NCBI RefSeq assembly: GCF_001714725.1
Contig: NZ_CP016447.1
Location: forward strand, 2,743,001-2,807,000
DNA: 64,000 bases
Reading direction: 5' to 3'
Source of the DNA: Acidovorax sp. RAC01
Lineage (GTDB): Bacteria; Pseudomonadota; Gammaproteobacteria; Burkholderiales; Burkholderiaceae_C
Numbering within the stretch: the stretch's first letter is position 1; every line of letters begins with the position of its first letter. The position numbers were made by a program, and so were the translations under genes. Shown one piece after another: positions 8,150 through 15,459 of the stretch. The notes beneath the pieces are model-generated. The model was not told the origin of the DNA. It worked only from the letters and a program-made list of their open reading frames with translations, and did not search any database.

Positions 8150-9042
8150 AATGCATTCTCCGAACTCGGTCCTGCTATTGCTTGTAGCACTTCCTGGTGT
8201 AACAGCCCATTCGACATTAGAAGCGTCGAGCAATTCGTCAACGACCAAGGCCGGCCTTGCAAATCTGTAACACGGCCGCCCGCCTCCTCTGCCAGAAGCG
8301 CAACGGGAAGCGTGTCCCAAGGGTTGTTGCCAACGCACAGCAATGCGTCAAGGCTCGTCAAAGTGCGTGAACCCTGTGCCAGTCGTGTGCCCGCCCAGCA
8401 GCTAGACAGGCCATGCCTGGAGCGGCGTGATATCCGTACCAGACGCTGTGCTGCCTCGCTATTGGACAAGGCGTGAGTTTTACCTTCAAGCGATACGAAG
8501 GCCTGAGATATTCGGTCTGTGTTCGATACGCCAAGCCGTTCAGATGAGGTTGGAGAACGGTATAACCAAGCGCCCTCACCACGTGCTGCTATGTACAGTC
8601 CGCCGGAACCTAGCCTCTGCTCCGCCGGCAACCAGATCATGCTTGCCCAGACTGATCCTTCCTCGATGAAAGTTAACATGCAGCCAAAGAGAGGCAACCC
8701 GAGCATCAGGTTATGGGTGCCATCGATTGGATCAACCAGAATGACTTTGCCTGTGTCAAGAGAGCCAAATTCTTCTGCGCCTTCCTCGCCGATCACACGG
8801 TAACCATCGGCTTCAAAGCGAGAGCAAATCGCCTTCTGAACAAGTAAATCAAGGTCGCCTACGAGTTCTCCGTTCTCCTTAACTGTCACACACGCGATCT
8901 GAGTAACGTAGTGCTCCATGACATCGGTTTCGAGTTGCTGAAGCAGTTCTCGGACTTGAACTAGAATTGGTGATGAGAGTCCGTTCGAAGAGCTGGGAAA
9001 GTCGCAGGACAGGCTAGCGCCCGACGCAATATTGAGTCTCAT
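8146..9042 (-). CDS. Inositol-monophosphatase-family phosphatase (operon gene 1)
   Basis: 298 aa with all metal-site motifs of the Li-sensitive IMPase superfamily: GDLDLLVQ near residue 62, the GEEG/E motif (VIGEEGAEEF), DPIDGTHN, and WDTLPVALLAEEAGG near the C-terminus. Members dephosphorylate inositol phosphates, histidinol phosphate, fructose-1,6-bisphosphate or PAP. Here it is the promoter-proximal gene of the biosynthetic operon, so removal of a phosphate from a sugar or cyclitol phosphate intermediate is the natural reading. The ribosome binding site is weak and sits beside a GC hairpin (9050-9062). Confidence 0.88.
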   Translation of the reverse strand: MRLNIASGASLSCDFPSSSNGLSSPILVQVRELLQQLETDVMEHYVTQIACVTVKENGELVGDLDLLVQKAICSRFEADGYRVIGEEGAEEFGSLDTGKVILVDPIDGTHNLMLGLPLFGCMLTFIEEGSVWASMIWLPAEQRLGSGGLYIAARGEGAWLYRSPTSSERLGVSNTDRISQAFVSLEGKTHALSNSEAAQRLVRISRRSRHGLSSCWAGTRLAQGSRTLTSLDALLCVGNNPWDTLPVALLAEEAGGRVTDLQGRPWSLTNCSTLLMSNGLLHQEVLQAIAGPSSENAL

Positions 9043-9049
9043 TTTTCAC

Positions 9050-9062
9050 GCCGCAGTGCGGC
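9050..9062 (-). promoter_or_regulatory. Small GC hairpin just upstream of the operon's first start codon
   Basis: GCCGCA-G-TGCGGC is a perfect 6-bp inverted repeat ending 8 bp before the ATG at 9042 on the minus strand, in an otherwise AT-rich leader. In mRNA it would occupy the place of the ribosome binding site and could lower translation of the phosphatase. This is inference from position only. Confidence 0.3.
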
Positions 9063-9284
9063 CTCTCTTAAGTCGTTTTTCTTATCCGCTCGTTCTGGCG
9101 GTTGGCGAATTCTGATTTGTTGGGTTCTTTGTCGTCCATACCCCAAAATGCAAAAATGAAACATGCAGCAACATTTATGACAAATACTCACCTTTTTGAA
9201 GGTTGGACTGCCAAGCTTTACGGGGTGAAGACGGCACTTGGAGTACCTCCAAGCCAAAAGTAACAACACGAAACTCTTACATAT

Positions 9285-9314
9285 TATGTAGCTTTTGTGC
9301 AACATTTTTCACAA
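9285..9314 (-). promoter_or_regulatory. Candidate promoter of the biosynthetic operon with overlapping palindromes
   Basis: Reading the minus strand, TTGTGA (9314-9309) and TACATA (9290-9285) are separated by 18 bp, a plausible sigma-70 pair about 245 bp before the first gene. Two palindromes overlap the elements: ACAATATTGT (9311-9320) over the -35 and TACATATTATGTA (9278-9290) over the -10. Such an arrangement suits a repressor. No regulator gene is recognisable in the cluster itself. Confidence 0.35.
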
Positions 9315-9583
9315 TATTGTCATTTTGTTTGGATAGACATCAACGTTGTCCTTCGTTTCTGGGGTATTGCGGACATCGTGATGATCTGCGAAAGTGATCG
9401 TCGCAGTGTTCGCGCTCAATGCTCGAACCTACGCATCTCACACCGAAAGAGAGAGACTGATCAACCGCGTTTACAAACGCGAAGGAAGTCCGTGCCGTGC
9501 CGGTATTTGGGCGGTGATACGCCAGATGGAGTGTGCGAGATGATTCTCGGCAAATGCTTTTGGAAACGAGAGGAGAAAAGACT

Positions 9584-9757
9584 ATGAGCTCTGATGAAGA
9601 TCGTATCTCTGCCGAATTGAAGGCGAAGATCGAAAGTGAGCGTGAGAACTGGGCCAGGCTTGATCAGGTTGGGATCAATCAGCTCTCAGAAAAGCAAGAG
9701 TTACAGCGCCGACAAATGTGGTGGGAGGTTTTGATTGAATCGGCTCGATTGAACTAG
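9584..9757 (+). CDS. Small charged hypothetical protein, 57 aa
   Basis: The ATG at 9584 follows AGAGGAGAAAAG at good spacing; an upstream TTG/ATG frame to 9533 has no such site. The product is highly charged and predicted all-helical (SAELKAKIESERENWARLDQ), ending in QRRQMWWEVLIESARLN. No family recognised. Its stop codon overlaps the end of the minus-strand remnant at 9754. It is separated by about 290 bp from the next gene, so co-transcription with the nuclease-NTPase locus is possible but not shown. Confidence 0.5.
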   Translation: MSSDEDRISAELKAKIESERENWARLDQVGINQLSEKQELQRRQMWWEVLIESARLN

Positions 9758-9948
9758 CGTTCAAGATCTTCGCTGCGAGCTGATCGCTTTTTTATAGCGC
9801 TTTGTTTTTCTTCACCTTGGTCAGGCGCAGTCCCACGCTCAATTGACCTGGCCATGTTTTTACACAATCTATCCATGACCGTAGCTTGCTCAGCAGCCGA
9901 TAGGTTCTGGCCTGCAATTTGCTTTTTAACGAATCGAGGTGTGCGTAG
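9754..9948 (-). pseudogene. Fragment of a small gene, paralogue of the remnant at 1499-1674
   Basis: The minus-strand frame is open from 9948 to the TAG at 9756-9754 (64 codons) and reads FVKKQIAGQNLSAAEQATVM, then DRLCKNMARSIERGTAPDQG, then a Lys/Arg-rich tail. No ATG or good start is present at the beginning, so it may be 5'-truncated. Its core matches the degenerate copy at 1.5-1.7 kb, and the two copies face the same way on either side of the biosynthetic operon. Function unknown. Confidence 0.5.
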
Positions 9949-10046
9949 TTACGCTGCAGCTCTGGATGAAGCTTCACTCCACTAAGTGCGCTTGCGCAGG
10001 CTGTCTTGGTTTTGCTGTTCCCGAGCTGAGTTCAATGAGGACGCCA

Positions 10047-10304
10047 ATGCCACCCAAAGCAATCACTCCGCCAGTCAAAGTCAAAACCCGGGGCGGGTTG
10101 GACGCAACCATCTTTGAGATCGATCCCGGCGATCTGCAGGACGGCATTTCCGGCACGGTCTACACGCCGGCCATGGGAGAAATAACTAAGAGCTGGAGCG
10201 AGGCAGGCATTTGCAGCAACGCTTCTCATGACCTCAACATCGATCCTCATGACCCAGTCGTGGCGGCAGTCATTGGCCAGCTGCGTGCCGCCCGGCTCCA
10301 ATGA
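10047..10304 (+). CDS. Hypothetical protein, 85 aa
   Basis: The ATG at 10047 lies 6 bp after a GAGG; a second ATG 12 bp earlier is in frame but has weaker spacing. The product starts MPPKAITPPVKVKTRGG and ends in VAAVIGQLRAARLQ; no transmembrane segment, signal peptide or known motif is seen. The stop codon lies 8 bp before the next start, so it is probably the first gene of an operon that leads into the nuclease-NTPase gene. Confidence 0.45.
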   Translation: MPPKAITPPVKVKTRGGLDATIFEIDPGDLQDGISGTVYTPAMGEITKSWSEAGICSNASHDLNIDPHDPVVAAVIGQLRAARLQ

Positions 10305-10314
10305 GGATGGAACG

Positions 10315-10599
10315 ATGACTTTTCGGCGAACTGTAGTGCGGGGGTTTCTGAAGTTCACCGATCGTTGGAACCACGAGATCCACCAGGCCATCGAGGAAAG
10401 GATTCTGGAGAGCATTCGGCGAGATTCTCCAGCCACAGGCGAGATGGACCTGGCAGAGCGTGAAAAAGCGATCAGGGAGATGCGGAGCTTCTACTTCACG
10501 CGAGTTAGCGCCACTGCAAACCTGTTGGTCGCGGCCGCTGCTCTCGTGGTGGCCCTGGTTGCGCTTGTCGTGAGCAGCATCCAGTTGTTCAATGCATAG
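10315..10599 (+). CDS. Small C-terminally anchored membrane protein, 94 aa
   Basis: The start at 10315 is supported by close spacing after the previous gene, although the ribosome binding site is modest. Residues 1-65 are polar and helical (EIHQAIEERILESIRRD, EREKAIREMRSFYF), followed by one strongly hydrophobic helix (LLVAAAALVVALVALVVSSI) at the C-terminus. The layout is a cytosolic or coiled domain on a single membrane anchor. It may work with the neighbouring large protein, but this is inferred from order only. Confidence 0.5.
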   Translation: MTFRRTVVRGFLKFTDRWNHEIHQAIEERILESIRRDSPATGEMDLAEREKAIREMRSFYFTRVSATANLLVAAAALVVALVALVVSSIQLFNA

Positions 10600-10682
10600 C
10601 GTTTGAAGCGGCCCTACGTGACTGGCGGCGGGCGCCTGCATCGGCATATATCGAAGGCTTAAACACCATCAAAGGAGTCCTC

Positions 10683-10889
10683 ATGAAACGCCTGAACAGG
10701 TCACTTCTAGTAGTCTGCGTTGGAATGGCGGCTTGCTGCGTCGCACACGCCCAAACTAAGAAGATAGAAGGCACCGCCGCAATTGCAGCGGGCTCAATCA
10801 ATCCTCCGAATCCCGTCGAAGGGTGCAATAGGGCAAAGCGAGACGCCGAGGACAAGGCAGTGAAGGCTGGTACTAAAGCGTGGCAATAA
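10683..10889 (+). CDS. Small secreted hypothetical protein, 68 aa
   Basis: A strong AAAGGAG at 6 bp precedes the ATG. The N-terminus is a classical Sec signal peptide (MKRLNRSLLVVCVGMAACCV, cleavage likely after AHA), leaving a mature part of about 45 residues rich in Ala, Asn and Lys. Its last 10 bp overlap the GTG start of the 774-aa gene, so the two are translationally coupled. Function unknown. Confidence 0.55.
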   Translation: MKRLNRSLLVVCVGMAACCVAHAQTKKIEGTAAIAAGSINPPNPVEGCNRAKRDAEDKAVKAGTKAWQ

Positions 10890-13204
10890 CAACCACCACA
10901 CCCACGGAGGCTCAACTGGAGTCGCGTATTAACGCGACGCTCAGTCGCGTCTTCATTGGAACCGTGGACCTGCGCCATCAGCTGCGATTCAAAGTGCGGG
11001 TGGGGCACACGGTGTTTGATGCCGGATCAGCGGATTACGTGGAAGGGCGCGCAGACATCCTCGTTTATCAGCATGAGACTCCGCTTGCGGTCCTGGAGCT
11101 GAAGCGGGAAGGACTTGCGATAAAGCCAGCTGATGAAGAGCAGGGGCGTTCCTACGCACTTTTGGCTCAGGCACCCCTTGTGGTCATCACAAACGGAACG
11201 GAGACGCGAATCTTCCAGACGCATGACATGGCGCGTCTCGAAGGCACGACTGTCGAAGCGGACGAACTCACGCGGAGAGTTGAGGCTGCATCCACTGCGG
11301 CGCGTACGGGGGTATCGACCGCCATAAGCAAGCTGCTCGGAACAGATCTGGCAACGTCTGCGGTGAAAGCACTGACCACGAGGGAGCTTGCTGAACTCAC
11401 TTCCGGCTGGGAGAGCGGCGAGCGATTCGTAGAGGGCTTCATCGTGCCTAGACGCGCGACGCGGGAGCTGCGGGAGGTACTGCGTTCCGGGCGCAAGGTC
11501 GCAGTATTGGCTGGACCTCCCCTTTCAGGTAAGAGCTCGGTCTTGCGCGAACTAGCGCTCACCAGCGAAGAGGTTGGTTGGGACGTGCTCTACGTCGAGG
11601 GCTCCTCCTGCGGGGAAGGTCTGTTCCGCCGCCTTGCGAACGTGCTGGCGGCTCAGTTCAGTTGGCCAGCCGGGCCGGACGACGTGCGGGTATGGGTTCG
11701 CCAGTTGGCGAACAGAGTCGGCCGCTTGCTGGTGATTTGCATCGACACGCTCCCACTTGCTAGTGCGATCCTCCTGGGCGAACTGGATGAATTGTTGGGC
11801 AGCTTTGGAGACGGATTGCGAGTCGTAGTCGCTGTGGACGAAAACGATCTCGACTCGCTGGTGCACAAGCCGAATCGGCGTGAGAAAACACGGATCGGTC
11901 GGATCAGTTCAACGATAAAGGTTGGGAACTATGACGACGATGAGTTCAAGGCGGCAGTGCGGGTACTGGCAGTACTTGGAGGCGGACTCGTCTACGGTGC
12001 ACTTTACGCGCCCGAACTGCGCGCCCCTTGGGTTCTTCGAGCAGCAGTCGCGGACCAAATGGTCGAAGCTTCCCCTGAGCGTCAGGCGGTACTCGCTCCG
12101 CTTCTCGGCGTCCAGGTGTTTGGCGTCGCGGACGATAGGTTCTCAGATCTCGGCGAGTTGCGCGACGACCTCAAGCGCCTGACTGTTGCGTACCTGAACG
12201 ATCTCAATACGAAACGTCATCATGGAGACGTTCTTAGCTCGCTTCAGCTATTCTCGATTCGTCAAGAGGTCGTTCGAGAGCACCTGGACCGCACGGCGGT
12301 TCATGGTCTGGTTCGAGCAGGTATTTTGTGTCGCGGCGCGTCATTCTCTGACGAAGCGACTTGGGTCATCCGAGTTCCTGAGCTATTCGGCCACCTAATT
12401 GCGAATCGGATAGCGAGTACTCTTCCGAGAAAGGTGAGCAAGGACTCGCAAGATGCAGCCAACTGGTTGATAGCAATCGGTTCCAAGATCTTGTTTGGCG
12501 ATGCTATCTGTGCCCAGGCTATTTTCAGAGCCATGCCCGAGTTGGGCGGCGGGCTGTACATTGATCTCATCAACTCGTTGCTGCGCCTGCCGCCTCGACG
12601 CGAGAAATTGCCCACCGGTTCGCGGATGGTGGCTCTCCTGCCGAGGGTGGGCTTGGTCGATATGAATGTCGGACAAGACGGTATGCTGAGCTTGGGTATC
12701 CGCGGAAGCGCTGCGAAAACTCTGACCGTTCCCATTGAAGATGACGGTTTCACCACAGTAGCCAACATGGATGGCTGGCTAATACTGTCTCAGCTTCGCG
12801 AATTTCGCGTAGTCTTCCAGGACGAGGGCGGTAGTTTGCTCAATCTCGCTGGTCCCCTTCTGCTGGAACTGGGTAGTTGCACAGAGGTTCTCAGACGTCC
12901 TGGTTCGGATCTAGAGGGGTTTCATACTCACGCCATCGAAGGTGGCTCCATATCCTGCTTCCAGAATGGGATTGCCGAACCAATTACTTGGTCGATTGCC
13001 GAACTACTGTCGAACGACATACCCGGCGTCGATCGAGATGCTTGGGTCAGAGAGGCCGCCACGAGCGGATCGGCTGCACTCGTGAATCGCTTGGGCCAAG
13101 CGCTGACACATCTCTCTGAGCTCGAAGAAATTGGTAGCTGGGCGAAGGAAATGCTAGCCAACGAGTTCCAACCGGCGCTGGCTGCGCTCCCGCAATTTCA
13201 TTAA
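10880..13204 (+). CDS. HsdR-type PD-(D/E)xK nuclease fused to a STAND-like P-loop NTPase; candidate anti-phage protein
   Basis: 774 aa from a GTG inside the end of the previous gene. Residues 1-110 form an HsdR_N-type restriction nuclease: D59 in GRADI, E73-x-K75 in LELKR, and the accompanying Q-x3-Y (Q88, Y92) in EEQGRSYALL, followed by PLVVITNG. Residues about 185-370 form a P-loop NTPase: Walker A AGPPLSGKSS (211-220), Walker B LLVICID (283-289) and a sensor-like RVVVAVDEND. The remaining ~400 residues have no repeat or family I recognise and may be the sensor. The architecture (effector nuclease, STAND-like switch, C-terminal sensor) parallels Avs-type defence proteins but the protein is shorter and its effector differs. 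Location beside an integrase fits a defence island. Activity is inferred. Confidence 0.72.
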   Translation: MAITTTTPTEAQLESRINATLSRVFIGTVDLRHQLRFKVRVGHTVFDAGSADYVEGRADILVYQHETPLAVLELKREGLAIKPADEEQGRSYALLAQAPLVVITNGTETRIFQTHDMARLEGTTVEADELTRRVEAASTAARTGVSTAISKLLGTDLATSAVKALTTRELAELTSGWESGERFVEGFIVPRRATRELREVLRSGRKVAVLAGPPLSGKSSVLRELALTSEEVGWDVLYVEGSSCGEGLFRRLANVLAAQFSWPAGPDDVRVWVRQLANRVGRLLVICIDTLPLASAILLGELDELLGSFGDGLRVVVAVDENDLDSLVHKPNRREKTRIGRISSTIKVGNYDDDEFKAAVRVLAVLGGGLVYGALYAPELRAPWVLRAAVADQMVEASPERQAVLAPLLGVQVFGVADDRFSDLGELRDDLKRLTVAYLNDLNTKRHHGDVLSSLQLFSIRQEVVREHLDRTAVHGLVRAGILCRGASFSDEATWVIRVPELFGHLIANRIASTLPRKVSKDSQDAANWLIAIGSKILFGDAICAQAIFRAMPELGGGLYIDLINSLLRLPPRREKLPTGSRMVALLPRVGLVDMNVGQDGMLSLGIRGSAAKTLTVPIEDDGFTTVANMDGWLILSQLREFRVVFQDEGGSLLNLAGPLLLELGSCTEVLRRPGSDLEGFHTHAIEGGSISCFQNGIAEPITWSIAELLSNDIPGVDRDAWVREAATSGSAALVNRLGQALTHLSELEEIGSWAKEMLANEFQPALAALPQFH

Positions 13205-13371
13205 GGACGTGGTTCGGTTAAATCGCCTCGGTTTTGAACCGACCCTCAGAAGTTGGACGGTTGCCATGCCGCCAATCAGACGACGTCTCTCAACCGGTAC
13301 CAACTGTTCCACGTAGGCCGCTGGTTGCTGGCGGACTGTCGGCTTGCCAGCATGTCTCGCAAACTTGTATA

Positions 13372-14625
13372 TCAGCCCTGTTGTACTGATCCAGCTTCTA
13401 AAAGTGGTTCGTCGGCTACGAATGCCGCCCATGCGTTCATAACTTCTCGCCGTTGCTCCAGCAAATCGGTGCGATGGTAGGCTGCTTCGACTTTGTCTTT
13501 GATCGTGTGGGCCAAGGACCGCTCAGCCAGATCACGTGAGTAACCCATCTCGCTGCACCAATCCCGAAAACTTGACCTAAATCCATGCGTTGTTGCGACT
13601 CTTCCTGGTGTGTCGCTCTGTGCTTTCAACTTTCGGAGAAGTGAAGTCAAGGCCATATCCGAGAGCTCAACTCGATCTCGAATCGACGGAAAGACTAGGT
13701 TCTCATGTTGGCCCTTCTGCCCTTCAATTAACGTCAGCGCACGTGTGGAGAGGGGGATGCGGTGGGGAAGCTTTGCCTTCATACGCTCCGCAGGAATCGT
13801 CCACACTTTGTTCTTCGGATCAAGCTCACTCCAGGTCATTCCTCGTGCCTCCCCTGAGCGACTGGCTGTCAAGATCACAAACTCAAGCATTGTGCGTGTC
13901 ACCTCTGGTCGAGTGCCTTGCCAGAGGTGTTCCTGCACAAATTTCGGAATCTCGCGCCAGGGCATGGCGGGATGATGCTGAGTCCGTACAGCTTTGCCTG
14001 GCTGCTGCGCGAGCAGGTGTCCAACAACGTCAACTGGGTTTGATTGGCAGTAGCCATGGGCCCAGCCCCAGGCAATCACAGCATGAACGCGCTGTTTGAC
14101 CCGGCTTGCGGTTTCTGCCTTTGTGAGCCAGATGGGTTTCAGTACCTCTGCAACATCACCTGGTTGGATTTCATGAAGAAATTTTCCTCCAAGCCGTGGG
14201 AAAACGTACTCCTCCAGGGTGTTGATCCATTGTCGGCCATGCTTAGGGTTCTTCCAGCCAGGAAGAAGGTCACCGTGCAGATTCAAAGCTGCCTCTTTGA
14301 ACGTGGGAATCTTGGGCTTGTCTTCAAGCTTTGCCTTTTCTTCCAGAGGATCCTTGCCCTCCGCTAGTGCAATACGCATGGCGGTCGCACGCTTTCCTAC
14401 TTCGGCGATGCTGACATCTGGATAGGTACCCAAGCCCGCATTTCGACGTTTGCCCGACACGGGGCTTACGTATCGGAGGACCCACTTCCCATGGCCCTTC
14501 ATGTTGGAAGGATGTAGAGCCAAACCGGTGACGCTTCCATGGGGAATGGCTGTGTCAGACGGTTTGATGTTCCTGGCTTTGGTGTCGGTAATGGTGGCCA
14601 TTGAAGTTGCATTCTGGTGTGCCAT
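13372..14625 (-). CDS. P4-type tyrosine integrase
   Basis: 417 aa; starting at the second Met (14601, MATITDTKARNIKPSD) is equally plausible. N-terminal DUF4102-like arm domain (LALHPSNMKGHGKWVLRYV, GLGTYPDVSIAE), then a core-binding domain, then the catalytic domain with R in TASRSGEARG, H-x-x-R in HGFRSSF, and the H...Y pair in LAHTIKDKVEAAYHRTD. All active-site residues are present, so it looks intact. It faces away from the tRNA-like end at 14.76 kb, the usual layout of integrative islands inserted at tRNA genes. Confidence 0.9.
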   Translation of the reverse strand: MAHQNATSMATITDTKARNIKPSDTAIPHGSVTGLALHPSNMKGHGKWVLRYVSPVSGKRRNAGLGTYPDVSIAEVGKRATAMRIALAEGKDPLEEKAKLEDKPKIPTFKEAALNLHGDLLPGWKNPKHGRQWINTLEEYVFPRLGGKFLHEIQPGDVAEVLKPIWLTKAETASRVKQRVHAVIAWGWAHGYCQSNPVDVVGHLLAQQPGKAVRTQHHPAMPWREIPKFVQEHLWQGTRPEVTRTMLEFVILTASRSGEARGMTWSELDPKNKVWTIPAERMKAKLPHRIPLSTRALTLIEGQKGQHENLVFPSIRDRVELSDMALTSLLRKLKAQSDTPGRVATTHGFRSSFRDWCSEMGYSRDLAERSLAHTIKDKVEAAYHRTDLLEQRREVMNAWAAFVADEPLLEAGSVQQG

Positions 14626-14754
14626 TCAGTATGCCATCAGGAAATTGCTGTTGTTGGGCGGTTTTGGATGGATTTAGAAGATTATTCATATAAAACAATG
14701 ACTTGCGGAATATTCGTAGATGTTGTTGGGCGCTTTTGAATCTTAATCAGGCAG

Positions 14755-14769
14755 ACACCCTCTCCGCCA
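14755..14769 (+). other. Putative attachment-site remnant: tRNA-Ser-like 3' end
   Basis: ACACCCTCTCCGCCA matches the acceptor-stem 3' end and CCA of bacterial tRNA-Ser genes (which begin GGAGAG), but no complete tRNA precedes it. It is followed directly by a strong terminator, as a tRNA 3' end would be. Next to an integrase gene this is best read as one attachment end of the island, with the intact tRNA expected at the far end outside the window. The match is short. Confidence 0.45.
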
Positions 14770-14777
14770 GTATGTCT

Positions 14778-14808
14778 AGGCCCTCGCAGTGCGAGGGCCT
14801 TTTCTTTT
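14778..14808 (+). terminator. Rho-independent terminator
   Basis: A perfect 9-bp stem (GGCCCTCGC / GCGAGGGCC) with a 3-nt loop followed by TTTTCTTTT. It would have terminated the tRNA whose 3' end lies just before it and now separates the island from the DUF1232 gene. Confidence 0.85.
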
Positions 14809-14962
14809 GGCAAAGCCCCAGTTCATGCGGGCTCCAGCCCGATTCGGGTTTCTCTGTGGGCCCTCTCTGCCCCATTTCGACCTGATTTTTCCGGCCCTTT
14901 CTCTGTGGGCCCTTCCAGCGGGTGACATTGTGGGTTTTTGAAGGCAAGCTGCTTCATTCATC

Positions 14963-15352
14963 ATGGGCATCACCGAACGCATCAAAACCTGGGCACGGCG
15001 CATCAAACGCGACGCCGTCACGCTCTGGTTCGCTTACCGCGATCCCAGGACACCGCTGGCCGTCAAGGCCTTGTGCGCCTTTGTGGTGGCCTACGCCCTG
15101 AGCCCCATCGACCTCATTCCAGACTTCATCCCGGTGCTGGGGTATGTCGATGACGCGTTGCTGTTGCCCGCGTTGATCTGGCTGGCCGTGAAACTGCTGC
15201 CGCCTGAAGTGATCGAGGACAGCCGGGCCAAGGCGGACGATTGGATGGCCAGACATGACCGCAAACCCACCAGCCGCATCGGCGCGGCACTGATCGTCGC
15301 CTTGTGGATGGCCGCCCTTTTGGGCGCCTGGGTGTGGTGGTCACACCGTTGA
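14963..15352 (+). CDS. DUF1232 (YkvA-like) membrane protein
   Basis: 129 aa with the DUF1232 signature ALCAFVVAYALSPIDLIPDF followed by GYVDDALLLPALIWLAV, and a final transmembrane helix (AALIVALWMAALLGAWVWW). Members are small membrane proteins of poorly defined role. High GC content and normal codon use mark the return to host-type sequence. Start chosen at the first ATG after the terminator. Confidence 0.85.
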   Translation: MGITERIKTWARRIKRDAVTLWFAYRDPRTPLAVKALCAFVVAYALSPIDLIPDFIPVLGYVDDALLLPALIWLAVKLLPPEVIEDSRAKADDWMARHDRKPTSRIGAALIVALWMAALLGAWVWWSHR

Positions 15353-15385
15353 TTTGAGATTTCCCTCGGCGGCTTCTGACAAAAC

Positions 15386-15420
15386 AAAGCCCCTCGCAGC
15401 CGAAGCTGGAGGGGCCCACA
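15386..15420 (-). terminator. Probable terminator for the minus strand
   Basis: GCCCCTC and GAGGGGC form a 7-bp stem around a 13-nt loop; on the minus strand it is followed by CTTTGTTTT. It lies between converging genes and would end transcripts coming from the receptor remnant at 15.9 kb. Confidence 0.5.
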
Positions 15421-15459
15421 ACAGTTGAATCAGGTGGATCAAGCGGAGCTGGTTGCCCC

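Larger units (their letters stand above)
9043..9583. other. AT-rich intergenic region between divergent genes
   Basis: 541 bp with no convincing gene; short frames here lack start sites and family signals. It contains the hairpin and candidate promoter described separately and presumably also the promoter of the 57-aa gene at 9584. Its base composition is more AT-rich than the rest of the window. Confidence 0.7.

Noticed and set aside
14700..14775. Complete tRNA gene next to the integrase
   Set aside because: Only the last ~15 bases match a tRNA-Ser end; no D, anticodon or T arm can be folded from the upstream sequence.
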